Shown: positions 36,040 to 48,289 of the stretch, one piece after another
Layout: each line of letters opens with the position of its first letter
Numbering within the stretch: the stretch's first letter is position 1
Assembly (NCBI RefSeq): GCF_001540865.1
Contig: NC_033641.1
Location: forward strand, 825,139 to 889,138
Origin: Ananas comosus
Taxonomy: Eukaryota; Streptophyta; Magnoliopsida; Poales; Bromeliaceae
Reading direction: 5' to 3'
Length of the DNA stretch: 64,000 bases
The notes under the pieces: generated by a model
Told to the model about the DNA's origin: nothing
The model's database searches: none
The model's input: the letters and a program-made list of their open reading frames with translations, nothing else
Made by a program: the position numbers and the translations under genes

Positions 36040-36695
36040 TTTCTTTTTTCTTCTTCTGTAATTTATTTTTGTCACGCCTTTCCACCAACGGCCACGGTCC
36101 AGACGACGACGCCGCCAAGGACCGCCGCTCCGAGGCTGCGGTGCCGCAGCAACCTCCACGGCGTTGGCGTTGACGTTGGCGGAGAGGCGTCGTCATCGGA
36201 GGCAGCGAAGGAGGGAGAGGAGGGAGAGAAAGAGGGCGAGAAGGGCGGGGAAGGGTGAGAGAGGGCGAGAGAAGCGTTATCGTCGAGACAGTGGTGGAAG
36301 GTCGGAGAGGTAAAAAAAAAAAGAGTCGCGGCTCGGCCTTGGCGTTATCAGAGGCGAGGGGGAGTGCACAGGCGAGGCGAGGGCATGAGAGTGAGAGACA
36401 AGACGGGCCGTTTTCTCCTTCGCCTCTGCCACCGCTGTCTTCGAAGAAAAAAAAAATGAATAAGAGAAAAAAAAAAAAAAAGAGAGAGAGAAAAAAAATA
36501 ATAAATAAATGGAAGAAAGAGGGGAAAAAAAAGGAAGAGAGAGGAAAAAAAAAAAAAAAGAGAGAGAGAAAAAAAATAATAAAGATATTTTGATTAATTT
36601 GTAAAAAATTCGGACCGAATATGGAATATCGAAAAAGACTGTCTAATTTCACAAAAGCTTAAAATTTAATAGATTTTCTACACAAATTGGTCTAT
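36040..36695. mobile_element. Degenerate one-ended relative of the Pack-MULE
   Basis: The inverse complement of 36590-36690 aligns with the Pack-MULE terminus: GACCAATTTG, TTTAAGCTTTTGTGAAATTA, TATTCGGTCCG and AAATTAATCAAAATATC correspond in order. It is followed by the same (GA/CT)-rich tract and then a GC-rich island (about 36075-36430). I see no matching left end, so the copy is truncated or very diverged. The island has no recognisable domain. Confidence 0.55.
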
Positions 36696-39600
36696 AAATA
36701 TTTATATATTTATATTTATCCATGTTGTACACATGGAGAGTCATAAGGAGGGGATAAGGAAAAGTGGCATGTTACGTGTGCCACGTCACCCTAATCTAAC
36801 AAGTGTCCTCGTCGTGATAATGCCTAAATACGTACGTATCCCCGTAATCTACGGAATGGTGTAGTGGCCACGTCACCACAAATTTAAATTTTTAGTCTAA
36901 TATAAAAAAATTAAAAATTTAAACATACTATCATAAAAAAAATTAATAGAAATTTCAATATGACCTAATATTTGGGCTATATCAGGACCTCCGTGGGAAT
37001 AGGAATATTTAAACCTGCCAAATAGACGGATTAAATAATCTGCAGACAGATCATTATACTCGTGAGTTATTTCAGTATGAATAAAATTTATTCTTAAATT
37101 TTTTGATAGCCAATATCTTTATCCATACCAGTATGCAGTTTGGCTGGTAGGTATGCGGGTTACCCGTAAATTTTTTTTTTTCTCTTATATTTTTTAAATG
37201 CGCACACACACACACATATATATAGTTTTAAAGACGTAACATAACTCATTATTTAAATTATCATAATATACAACAAAAATATTTAAAATCTTAGAGTAAA
37301 AAAATTTCATAATATAAAAGGCACGTGATAAGAAATTATAATTAGAATTTTTATGACGAATAAATAAAAATATATATTTTTTGAAATTTTAAAAAAATAT
37401 TTTTTAATTAAAAAATATATGTGTGAATATCCGTGGGTACCTACGGGTTACCCAAAATACCCACAACTTAATGAGTATCTATCCGTTTTATTCTTAATTT
37501 TTTTAGGTTGAAAAAATTAGTACTCGTACCAATAAATTTGTAAGTAATCTGTTGGTACCCACGCGTATGGATCGAGATTGGCAGGTCTGAAAATTTTAGA
37601 AATTATTTTTTTATTATTACAAAAGATGGGGGATGAAATTGAGATTAATATACCCGGGAGGACGTGGACGTGGACGTGGACGTGGATGGGCCTGCTGTCT
37701 CTACTTTACCTGCTCTGCTATCATCGCTTGCTACGCTCTTCATATTAAAATATAAATATATGCAAATATATAAAAACATATTTTTTTTCTAGAACACTTT
37801 ATTGGAGAACATAGCACATAGAAAGATGTTGGAACCCTAATTTAACTAATTTGTGCCCCACCATTCCACCAACCCATTTTTGAGGTGGCACAAACCCTAC
37901 ATTAATTGGATGTGGTGAGAAATATCAAACTTTTTCTCACCCTTTATTCTCTTTGCCCAATCCCTTGCAAAGGGACCCACAATGTACACCAACAAGTGTT
38001 ACACATTTGCACCAATCAATGTATCATAATATATCACATGGGCCCCCTCTATGTAGCATATGATATTTTTTTTGCTATGTTAAAAAGTGTATGGAGACCC
38101 CCTCATCTATAGACAATTTTTTTGTTTTAAATTTGATAGCCATATTAATTATTAGTTATTATTATTATTTTTCGATTTTACGTGTTATAAGATAAGTAAA
38201 AACTATCAAATTTGATGAAAATTTGAAAATTTACAAGAGTTGAGGGGGCTCCATGCATTGTTGTTTCTATTACTCAAAAAGTTATTTCTCTCTCTTTATA
38301 TCTCTCAAGGGATCTTGTGCTAAGAGAATATTCTTTGTACTTGTGAGTTGGGCTATGGACCATTTAAAGCTCATATATATATATATATATTTGGGGCATG
38401 GATAGGATTTGGATAAGATTTTAAACACGAGTATATATATGTGTTATCGAAATTATTTCTGTATCGTCTCGTATCACGTTGATTCAGTATATGGATCGAT
38501 CATAAGATATCAGAATCAGTTCTAAACTACCACGCGTGATTCTTAGAGACCTTCAAACTGCATGCGCACTAGCACGACTGCAGACGAGAAATCGAGTCCA
38601 ACTTCTGGAGATTGCATCTTCGTATTTACTCCATCTTCATGCATACTCTAATAAAAACGTCATAACTTTATTATAACTTTTTAGAGAACGGCATTTTAAT
38701 ATATATTTTATTTATTCAACGCTTTTCTTACATTTAAAAGTAAGATGTATCCCTCACTCACCTTTGATTAAAATCTTTAATATTTTTAAAATTTATATTC
38801 GAACACCACGTAAGATCCGAAGTAACACTAATTTTGCTACGTGTCCAAAGTAACACTAATTTACAAAAAAGTAACACATCAAAATTGCATCATTGTTCGT
38901 TTACTTGTGCAAATAATTAATCAAAGTAATAACATTAAATTAAAGAAATTAATATATTAAAATTACATCATTGTGCTTTGCTTTGCCGACACATGCACTG
39001 CTAATAGTCGTTGAATTTAATTATTCCTAGATTTTTATAAATATACTAAATTGATCTATTTTGTCATCACATATTAAATTTTATTGATAAAAAATATTTT
39101 AAATGCCGAATAAGTAATTTTTAAACCTACGTATGCACTAAAACACTAACTAAGTAAAATTTATTATTTAACAAAACGGATAATTATACTTTTCCAAAAT
39201 GAAGATCATTTTAATAATAAATATTCTTTTTGAGCCATCAATTTTTCAAGAAAAAACTTTAGATACACCCCTCATGGATTACCATTTTTTTACTTTTGTA
39301 TTCTGTAGTTTAAATTGTACCACTTAAGTATGACTTTTTTCTTAGTTTTTCATTACATTCCTTTATCTTCTTCATTAAAACCGTCATATACCGTAGCACA
39401 TATGTTGTAGATCCTCGCTTCTTCGTTGTCGAGAACTTTCGAAAAATGATCTAGATTAACAAGCCTTAAGGGGTCCGATACTTTTGTTATTAGTTTTTTA
39501 CGCCTTGTTATTGATTTCTATAAAACATCTTCAATGTACATGCACGACACATAACGTTTTTAACATAAGAGAGAACGTAAATGTTAGCAAAAGATGAAAA

Positions 39601-40554
39601 TAGAAATTACAAAGTAGTTAATTGATACACCTAAAATTACTCGATAGTGAAAAATCGGTAAATGAAAAGATCAAGGTATGCAAATTTCTTTTTTTTTTAT
39701 TCTATTAAAAAATGTTGACTCAACACCTATACGTACCCCATGAGATGAAACAAGCTAATTTTAAATTACTAAAAGTTGAGAGGGTCAAGTCCAAAGAAAA
39801 ATTTTAGCAAAAATTCAAAACTACTAATGCAATCAACCCATAAAAATGCATATATAAGTTGGTATTTAAAATAGAGCAATTAATTTAATTCAATTTTAAT
39901 TAATACATGAGATCTTTTTGAGATTCATGCCTATATAAATATAAATATAAACATATATTTGCACTTCAATATAACTGGTCAAACTTTCACACTAAATTAA
40001 TAATAGTTTTAAAAAGCAAGTGGGGTGAAGTGACTCTTCAAAGATTATAGGAAAGACCCAACTAGCTATGTTAGTAATATTATAAAAGATTTATTACGCT
40101 TAAATTACTGGCTCAAAATATATAATTTTAAATTATCAATGTTAAAGTTTGAGTTCTAATTAATATACCAAAATATTGTCCTTATATTATGAGATATATA
40201 TAGAAATATTTTGTGCCGCACGTATAATATCTAATTTTTTATTTTTCATAGTTTTGAAATTCGCTAGTTGTTCTCATATCATATGCAACGACGCCCTATT
40301 TACTTGGGCTATGCTACTGGTCTAGTATGTTTAAACTAAACTTGCTAGTAACTTAATATTAAAACACTGGTCCTTATAACTTAATATTTAGAAAAAATTA
40401 AGTTTGATTAAGTCACTCTTTAGTCTCTACTCTTCGCAATTTAATCTTCATGAGAAGTACAATTAAGTATAATTAAATAACAATTATGCATATAGAAATG
40501 AAGATATGTGACTTAGTCATAGTTAATTTAGTGGGTCAAATATTTGATGGTCCC

Positions 40555-40604
<50 letters not shown>

Positions 40605-41283
40605 AAGTTAAGAGTACTTCGGAACTAATAGGGGTATCTGAATTGATGATTGACGCGATTAAACTTGATTTAGATTATTTGAATTACTTCATAAGACTTA
40701 GATTTCACAACTTTCTAACATTTTTTGTCGAGTAATTAAGTGAACTTAAATTCATCTTATATTAGCCGCTAAAAATAGCCACTTTTAAGACCACTTGACA
40801 CTTAAACAATAAAAAATGACATAATGACATTGACGGATCTTCAAATTCATATCCTATGAAGTTTAAATAGTTCAAATCAATTTTAACAGTATCTATTGAT
40901 CACTGATTCGAATAAAAAGTTCAAATAGTCCAAATCAATTTTAACAATGTCCATTAGCAATTTGAGTACTCTGTTGCCGAAAATGACATGGAAGAAAGCA
41001 TTCCCATTTACTTTAGAAGTATTTCTAGTTTTGCTTTCTTTCTCTATCTTTCTCTCTCTCTCTATAGATAGTGTGTGCGTGTTTTTGTGTGTCTTAGTCA
41101 TAGTTAAGTTAGTGGCTCAAATACTCAATGGTCCAATACTAGCTACCTCTCTTATGTCTTGAGAGAGACACAAAGGGGGTGAAGCAATGAATATACCTTT
41201 CTTCATCTCTTAGCTAGCTAGAGTGTGATGTTAATGTGATTGTAGCCCCAAAACCAATTGCAATAGAGTGCTAGTGTTGCATC

Positions 41284-42000
41284 TGTTAGGATTTGGTTAG
41301 ATTTGTAGTTGAATCCTATTTAGATAAGAATTAATATTTAAATCTGTTGAAGTAAATTAAGATTTAAATATTAATTAGAGGATAAACCTAACTAGATTAG
41401 GATTAATATTTAAATCTATTAGAGATTGATTAAGATAGATTTACATATTAATTGGAGTAGAAATCCTAAATATACTAGAATTGGGTACATTCTAGTTGGA
41501 GGATTATAAATAATGCATTGGGTAAATTAATTTGGAGAAGCTGTGAGGGTGTACGGCAGGAGCTTGTGTGGTGCCGTACCCGAGAGAGAGAAAAAGAGAA
41601 AGAGAGAGTTATTTAATTATGCTTTGAGTACACCTAGTGCACGGGTGCATGTGAAGGATTGTCTTCTTTATGGGTTTATAGAAGACGAGAGAAGGGTAGA
41701 AGAGATTCAGAAAGAGGGCTCGGGTTGTAGCTACTCTGTGCAGAAGAGGAGTCAGGTGTAATCTTCTCTTATTTAATGAATCTTATTTTACCTGCATATT
41801 TTTCTCTTTTATGATTGTATCAGCTTTTGCTGAGGAGACGGGTTTATGGTAAAAACCCGATTCAACGCTTCCGTTGCGGAATCCCAACAATCGATACCGG
41901 ATCCACAGCAGTCGGTATCGGAGCGGGTTGCGGATTCACGAGATCCGGTACCGGGGCGAGTACCGGATTCCCAACAGCATCAAGAACATAACTTTCTACG
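41284..42000 (+). mobile_element. Truncated LTR retrotransposon: LTR, degenerate primer site and leader
   Basis: Begins TGTTAGGATTTGG and contains iterated AATATTTAAATCTRTT motifs, a TATAAATA box at about 41505 and a long transcribed-looking GC-richer part. At about 41816 it reaches TTGTATCAGCTTTTGCTGAG, like the initiator-Met-tRNA primer site TGGTATCAGAGC with an AG missing. A short frame from 41846 (MVKTRFNASVAES...) then starts and stops within 64 codons. No gag, protease or polymerase remains. A remnant of a Ty1/Copia-like element is the best reading. Confidence 0.5.
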
Positions 42001-42782
42001 TATAGCCATATCCAGTAAGTACTTATTTCATACCTAAATTCAGATCTCGAAACAAAGGTTGGTATAGTAGGTATTGCTTATAATGCACAAATTTAGATCT
42101 TTTATTAATGAATTTGATACGATAACATTCCGGCACGTGGAGAATAACGCATTCTCTGCGATAGAAAATATCTCTTGCATATTTGACTTGATCAGAAGTA
42201 CGGACCACGAACCTTAGCAAAGTGATCAAGCACATCGAAATTATGGTTATGAACACCAATTAAACAATTCGTCTCATTAAACTAATCACGATCATATATC
42301 ATGAAGGTGTGTGAAAAGGATTTTGCTTTGCCATGCACTTTGAAAAGTTTCATTGAAAGAGATTTGCCAAATTGAGACTTCATATTAGGTTTTCAAAATT
42401 GATGTGAACTTGTGGGAATTTAGGTTCCTTGTTGTTGTTAACTAACTTAGTATTGGTCCAATTTACGATTATTTTAGCTTTGATTCTGACTTAGAAGCGT
42501 TTTTTTGGTAACGACAAATAATATGTTTTCAACAAGACTATTTCTAAAAGAAGCAATATGATTGTCCCAATAAATGCTTTATCTTTAGAACAACAATTAT
42601 GTGGTTAAAAAATAAATATTGTAGCCAGTAATTAACTGGTGAAAATGTATAAAAACTTACTTTTTTGTAGGTCATTTGGAAACAATTAATATTGCAAATA
42701 AAATTTAGTTTATTTGATTCCAACCTCTCAACTAATATCTTATATATCCTATTTATGTTCGAAAACTCTATTGAAAAAAAAG

Positions 42783-43181
42783 GATTAATTTACATAAGTT
42801 CCTGCAAATATAGTGAATGACAAATATATCTCTACAACATTCAACTTGCATATGTTGTTTCTATAAAAGTTCTAAGATTTTCAAATATGTCCTTTTGGTT
42901 TGTTACCATTAGAGAACCATTTATATTTTCAATTTTGCCATCACAAATATATTCTTCTAAAAGTCATAACAGTATGATATAAAGGGGTGAAAATGTCAAA
43001 ACTAACCAGAATTAAATATTTAACCTATGGTTAACTAAAATTTTCTAATGGATTCTATCAGCAGAGATATAGTTAAAAATATCAGAACTTTTGTAGGAAC
43101 GACATATGAAAATTGAACTTTGTAGGAATATATTTGCGTTCACTATGTTTGCAGGGATATGTATGAAATTGATCCTAAAAA
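42783..43181. mobile_element. Inverted-repeat MITE, about 400 bp
   Basis: Left GGATTAATTTACATAAGTTC with CCTGCAAATATAGTGAATG; right the inverse, CGTTCACTATGTTTGCAGGG and ATATGTATGAAATTGATCC. Arms pair over about 120 bp with scattered mismatches. Flanks are A-rich so the target duplication is unclear. Confidence 0.65.
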
Positions 43182-44396
43182 ATAATGATTTTTTTCTTTC
43201 TATATATTTAATCTAATAAAATATTCTAATAAAACATTCTATAATTGTTTCGACAAGATATGTGAAGTACATATAGAATTAATAAAAAGAGATCTTTATA
43301 AAATCAATCAACACATTCTATTATTTAAAATTCCCTATATTTTTATTTGGGTTAAATTTTAGTGTATACTTTTAAATTTTAAAAGAACCTATACATCCTT
43401 CTAAATTTTTAGTACCTAACAAAAAAACCTTCTTGTGAATGTATTGTCATCTATATAAGAGTTAAAATGCTTTTCTCTTTCTCTATTTTTATTTTAATTG
43501 TCTCCTTTAATTTTATACCACACATACGTAATGTAATCTCAATCTCCACGTATACTAATGCTACAAAATGTTGAGAGTTTACTAATCCTTTTAATTTTTT
43601 AGTAAATTAATAGAAAAAGTGATAAGGCAACGGAAGAAAAGATAGCTATTTGATTCAAATTGTTGTAAAATTAGAATACAAAGTGGTTTACAAATCTACC
43701 ACAATATATATATATATNAGAGAGGTATTTTTGCAAGGTATTGAAAATTTAGAAGGATATATAGATTATTTTAAAATTTTTTTAAAAATATAATATTGAT
43801 TATTTATAAATTTTTAAAAGGTCCACTAGTATTTATTCCTTTTTATTTTTAATTTCCTACTCTCTAAGGCCATTGGGCTCTCTTAGTTTCATGAAGGTCA
43901 TAATTGGTCTAAAATGGGTTTCCATAAAGTGTATTGTTTCAAGTTGGGCTTTGGAAAATGCAAGATCTAATCTAATCTCAATTCAAAATATTTAAAAAAT
44001 AAAACTTTGTATACACCAAACTCTTGTTTTGTATTTGCCACATGTTCAAGTTCCTTAGAAATGTTACTCTTTAAAAATATTGATGTATTGATATATATAA
44101 TATAGAGGTTTTCTGATTTATTCATACGATTGTTAGATGCTTCATACGTCATACGTACGTATGTATTTTTTAACTGCCCTCAAAGATTACTGACAGAATT
44201 TACCCCTTTCGTTATTCAGTTTACCGTAAATTAAATTCGTCTGTAATTTCATTTTAACCGAACATTATTATAACTTTTGTATCCTCTTACGTACTAGTAC
44301 GAAAATTTAAATAGTCAACAAAATAAACCAAAAAATGGAATAATTATTGTGAAATTTTTCAACAAAATAAATTTAAAAAAATAAAAATAAAGTGAT

Positions 44397-44467
44397 GCGT
44401 TTGCCGGGAGTCGAACCCGGGTCTATTGCTTGGAAGGCAATTATCCTAACCGTTGGACTACAAACGC
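44397..44467 (-). tRNA. trnG-UCC: tRNA-Gly (anticodon UCC), copy 1
   Basis: A 71-nt cloverleaf: acceptor GCGTTTG / CAAACGC, D arm GTCC-AACGGTTA-GGAT, anticodon arm ATTGC-CTTCCAA-GCAAT with anticodon TCC, variable AGAC, T arm CCGGG-TTCGACT-CCCGG. All stems are fully paired, and A/B box sequences are present. No intron. A poly(T)-like stretch follows on the minus strand (plus-strand A-rich at 44371-44391) as a Pol III terminator. Confidence 0.95.
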
Positions 44468-44589
44468 AATTATAGTTTTAGGTTAAAATGGTAATGTAAT
44501 TTACTAAATGGATTATAATAATTCACACTAAATTACTCTTAAATCAATTAATACCCAGCAAAAAATTATACAAAAAAAAAAAAAAAAAA

Positions 44590-44897
44590 ACATGTGACCA
44601 ACTCAATCTGCAACGTCTCGTAGAAATTGAGCAACGCCCCTTTTATAACTCGCCTGTATCAAATACTATTTCACCATTTCTTATCAATTCAATATTGCTC
44701 GCGTAAAAAATCAAAAAATGTTAATCATTCGAACCAAAGTGTCTACCTACATTGTAGAAGCTCAATCTTGGGAGCTAGAACATGTAGCTCGCGAACGAAG
44801 CGACCCCGACGACCCGACCCCGAGTAATCTCAAGGTGCGGGAGCACGAAATGAGTCGGATAGACCGATCTCCAGAAGTTAACATCCCGTATTCGAAC
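44590..44897 (-). pseudogene. SDR (11-beta-HSD-like) pseudogene fragment, copy 1
   Basis: CAACGTCTCGTAGAAATTGA at about 44611 matches the start of exon 5 of the functional gene (49628-49675). Positions 44752-44890 match exon 4 (50371-50502), including ATTGTAGAAGCTC, TCTCAAGGTGCGGGAGC and CCAGAAGTTAACATCC. The intron between is kept but short (about 100 bp), so this came from genomic DNA, not a processed transcript. Stops and indels break the frame, and exons 1-3 and 6 are missing. Confidence 0.75.
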
Positions 44898-45547
44898 TAG
44901 AGATGTCAATGGGTATGGATATCGGAAATTTTATTCGAACCCGAATCCGAATTAAACGGATATATCCGACGAATATGGATATGGATTCGGATTCGGATAT
45001 GGATATCAAAAATAGAAATCCGACGGATATGGATTCGGATATGGATTTTGACTGTATCCGACCCGAACCTTAACCCGACCCGAATCCGAATTTATTTTGT
45101 ATTATATATAATATATATATATAAATTTGATGTTATATTTGAATTTGTATTTTAAAAATTTAAATTTAATATAATATATTTTGAAATATTGAAAAAAGAA
45201 ATAATTGTTTCGGGTTCAAATTTTCGGGTTCGNGTGTAGAAATATCCAAATCACGTGAAATTTTGATAGAAAATTCTTTATACTATATAAAACAAGATCA
45301 ATATCTTTGATTTAAAATTTTAATGTCATACTATTACATTTTGTAAGATTTTTATTTTCAGCCATTGATTTTGAGCCCCTTCGATCACTAGGCAAATGAT
45401 ATCATAAAATCATAAAATTTATTTTCTTGGTACTTCAAATACTCTAGATCAAGTTTAACGGAGCCGATCGACGATTCGAAAGTCGCAACATCGAAAACGA
45501 GCTGGAAGCACAGAAGGTTCCGTGCTTCCGATAGCATAGTAGCCTCA

Positions 45548-45589
<42 letters not shown>

Positions 45590-45650
45590 GGTGTGATTCT
45601 TGGCGATCGCAAAAAAGAAAATATTAATAGATGAGTGATGAAAAGTTAAA
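44898..45650. repeat. Spacer between the duplicated blocks: GGATAT-rich repeat and TA tract
   Basis: 44899-45075 is an irregular array of GGATATGGAT / ATCCGAATCC phrases, the kind found in old plant MITEs. An N lies at 45233, and (TA)n at about 45552-45584. No coding signal. Confidence 0.7.
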
Positions 45651-46831
45651 AGAGAGGTATTTTTGCAAGGTATTGAAAATTTAGAAGGATATATAGATTA
45701 TTTTAAATTTTTTTTAAAAATATAATATTGATTATTTATAAATTTTTAAAAGATACACTAGTATTTATTCCTTTTTATTTTTAATTACCTACTCTCCAAG
45801 GCCATTGGGCTTTCCTAGTTTCATGAAGGCCATAATTGGTCTAAAATGGGTTTCCACAAAGTGTATTGTTTCAAGTTGGGCTTTGGAAAATGCAAGATCT
45901 AATCTAATCTCAATTCAAAATATTTAAAAAATAAAACTTTGTATACACCAAACTCTTGTTTTGTATTTGCCACATGTTCAAGTTCCTTAGAAATGTTACT
46001 CTTTAAAAATATTGATGTATTGATATATATAATATAAAGGTTTTCTGATTTATTCATACGATTGTTAGATGCTTCATACGTCATACGTACGTACGTATTT
46101 TTTAAGTGTTTTATTTGTTTTCTTTACATACTATGAAATTTACCCCTTTCGTTATTCAGTTTACCGTAAATTAAATTCATCTGTAATTTCATTTTAACCG
46201 AACATTATTATAACTTTTGTATCCTCTTACGTACTAGTACGAAAATTTTAAATAGTCAACAAAATAAACCAAAAAATGGAATAATTATTGTGAAATTTTT
46301 CAACAAAATAAAAAAAAAAAAAATGAAGTGATGCGTTTGCCGGGAGTCGAACCCGGGTCTATTGCTTGGAAGGCAATTATCCTAACCGTTGGACTACAAA
46401 CGCAATTATAATCTTAAATTAAAATGCTAATGTAATTTACTAAATGGATTATAATAATTCACACTAAATTACTCTTAAATCAATTAATACCCAGCAAAAA
46501 ATTATACAAAGAAAAAAAAACATGTGACCAACTCAATCTGTAACGTCGCGTAGAAATTGAGCAGCGCCCCCTTTATAACTCGCCTGTATCAAATACTATT
46601 TCACCATTTCTTATTGATTCAATGTTGCTCGCGTAGAAAATCAAAAAATATTAATCATTCAAACCAAAGTGTCTACCTACATTGTACGTAGAAGCTCAAT
46701 CTTGGGAGCTAGAACATGTAGCTCGCGAACGAAGCGACCCCGACGATCCGACCCCGAGTAATCTCAAGGTGCGGGAGCGCGAAATGAGTCGGATAGACTG
46801 ATCCCCAGAAGTTAACATCCTGTATTCGAAC
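45651..46831. repeat. Direct duplication, copy 2
   Basis: Partner of 43719-44897. After the shared part this copy continues into a further SDR remnant (exon 3-like) that copy 1 lacks. Confidence 0.92.
46333..46403 (-). tRNA. trnG-UCC: tRNA-Gly (anticodon UCC), copy 2
   Basis: Sequence identical to the first copy over all 71 nt although the flanks have diverged, with all stems paired and anticodon TCC. An A-rich plus-strand run at 46308-46323 gives a T-rich terminator on the gene's strand. Confidence 0.95.
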
Positions 46832-47015
46832 AGAAGAGATTCAACAATCGAAATTCAATTTCGGCGCACGAAAAAAGAAGTTAGAATTTGCAACTGAGTA
46901 CTAAATTTTGAGGTGCCATCACAGCTAGTCTAAAGTCGGCAACCGTAGGGCCGGCTTCCTCTGAACAAGCAGAGGCTCTCGATGCCGGCATTGTTCACCA
47001 GATGGTCCACTAATA
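46526..47015 (-). pseudogene. SDR (11-beta-HSD-like) pseudogene fragment, copy 2
   Basis: Carries the same exon 5-start and exon 4 remnants as copy 1 (about 46540-46830). In addition, at 46955-47012 an exon 3 remnant reads CCTCTGAACAAGCAGAGGCT and GCCGGCATTGTTCACCAGAT, matching 50697-50750 of the functional gene. The order of exons 5-4-3 along the plus strand is that of the functional gene. Frame is broken throughout. Confidence 0.75.
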
Positions 47016-47094
47016 AGAAATCAAAGAAAACCAAGTCTTCATTTAAAAGTGCAAAAAGAAAAAGTTTTGTTTATCTTTAAAAAAAAGAAAAAGA

Positions 47095-47550
47095 AAAACT
47101 TCAAATATCCCATTGTGGTTTCTCTCTTTCTCACTTTAGTATCCTGTGATTTAAAGTGTATCAAGTTAGTACCATGTGATTTCGCACTTTCTCACTTTAG
47201 TATCCTGTGGTTTAAAGTGTATCAAGTTAGTACCCTGTGGTTTCGCACTTTCTCACTTTAGTACCCTGTGTTTTAATATTTTATTAAGAAAAAAATAAAA
47301 TCACAGAGTACTAACTTGATATAAAATAAAACCATATGGTACTAACTTGATGCAAAAATAAAACCACAGAGTACTAACTTGATATAAAAATAAAACCACA
47401 GAGTACTAAATTGATACACTTTAAACCACAAGGTACTAAAGTAAGAAAGTGCGAAACCACATGATACTAACTTGATACACTTTAAGCCACAGAATACTAA
47501 AATGAAAAGAACGAAACCATAGGGGAGGTTTTGAAATTTTCCCTAAAAAA
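47095..47550. mobile_element. MITE, AAACCACAGG family, copy 4 (extended by internal repeats)
   Basis: The terminal unit TTTCGCACTTTCTCACTTTA plus GTACCCTGTG occurs three times at the left. The inverse unit (AAACCACAGAGTACTAACTT) occurs four to five times at the right, so this copy has grown by unit duplication. Confidence 0.7.
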
Positions 47551-47574
47551 AAATGCATGAGTAAGAGGAAAACC

Positions 47575-47840
47575 GTAAATTTTTTATATCTAAAAGCTTA
47601 ACCTTTTAAAGTATAACGATTATTTCACATGATATCAGGACAGGAAGTTTAAATTCGAGATAACGGTTACTTCACATAATATTAGAGCAGAAGATTTTAA
47701 ATTCGAGTGATGCCAGATTCCTAATATTTTTAAGCTTTTAAAATAACAACGATAATTTTACATGATATCAGAGCAGAAAATCTTAAGTTCGAGTCACGCC
47801 AGGCGCCTAACATTATTAATTTTTTTCCATTTAATTCAAG
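47575..47840. repeat. Three diverged units of a dispersed TTCGAGTCA repeat
   Basis: Units carrying TTTCACATGATATCAGRRCAGRA and AARTTCGAGTCAYGCCAGGC occur three times; single copies lie near 6240-6365 and 49725-49870. The GTTCGAGTC core resembles a Pol III B box, so a SINE-like origin is possible but unproven. Confidence 0.5.
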
Positions 47841-48225
47841 TTCACATCATGATCAGCATATTTAACAATATAAAATTTACACCTAATAAATAGTAACTGT
47901 ACAGGGAGTGTTACTCTTTATTCTATTAAAAAAATTACTTTATCCTTACTCCCTAATTAAAACAAGTGCACATATATAACAAAATATTTTTGTATCCAAA
48001 CACTTTTACAAAATTACCACAAAATGATCGAAACACACGAGTCTCGCTCCAAAAAACATCCTTTATTTGGCACATCTATTTACCGAACCAGTGACATTTA
48101 CATTATGTAATTTTACTACAAACATACATGCATATATACACATCCAGGTTTTGGTTAACTTATATATGATACTGATGCTCTCATTTCGTTGATACAACAC
48201 CTGGAATTCGCAAAAACACATGCTT

Positions 48226-48226
<1 letters not shown>

Positions 48227-48284
<58 letters not shown>
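48227..48284. repeat. Poly(A) run, about 58 bp, just past the SDR stop codon
   Basis: On the coding strand this is a T run starting five bases after the stop, so it lies in the 3' UTR. Its length is prone to slippage and assembly error. Confidence 0.95.
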
Positions 48285-48286
<2 letters not shown>

Positions 48287-48289
48287 TTG

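Larger units (their letters stand above)
30310..41160. other. Gene-poor, transposon- and repeat-rich tract
   Basis: No exon with usable splice sites was recognised. It contains the foldback element at about 32385-33588, the single MULE end near 36590, microsatellites (31273-31290, 35920-35938, 38375-38390, 40555-40602) and a six-fold GTGGAC tract at about 37663-37687. It also holds short copies of a TGTATGGAGACCCC-ended MITE (31785, 38085-38265). The rest is AT-rich DNA without visible signal. Confidence 0.5.
43719..44897. repeat. Direct duplication, copy 1 (tRNA-Gly plus SDR pseudogene piece)
   Basis: Matches 45651-46831 base for base over most of its length, with scattered substitutions and small indels; the offset is 1932-1936 bp. 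A single N at 43718 immediately precedes it. Confidence 0.92.

Noticed and set aside
44118..44165. CATACGTACGTATG palindrome as a regulatory operator
   Set aside because: It is a short ACGT-rich simple repeat present in both duplicated blocks, with no nearby gene start.
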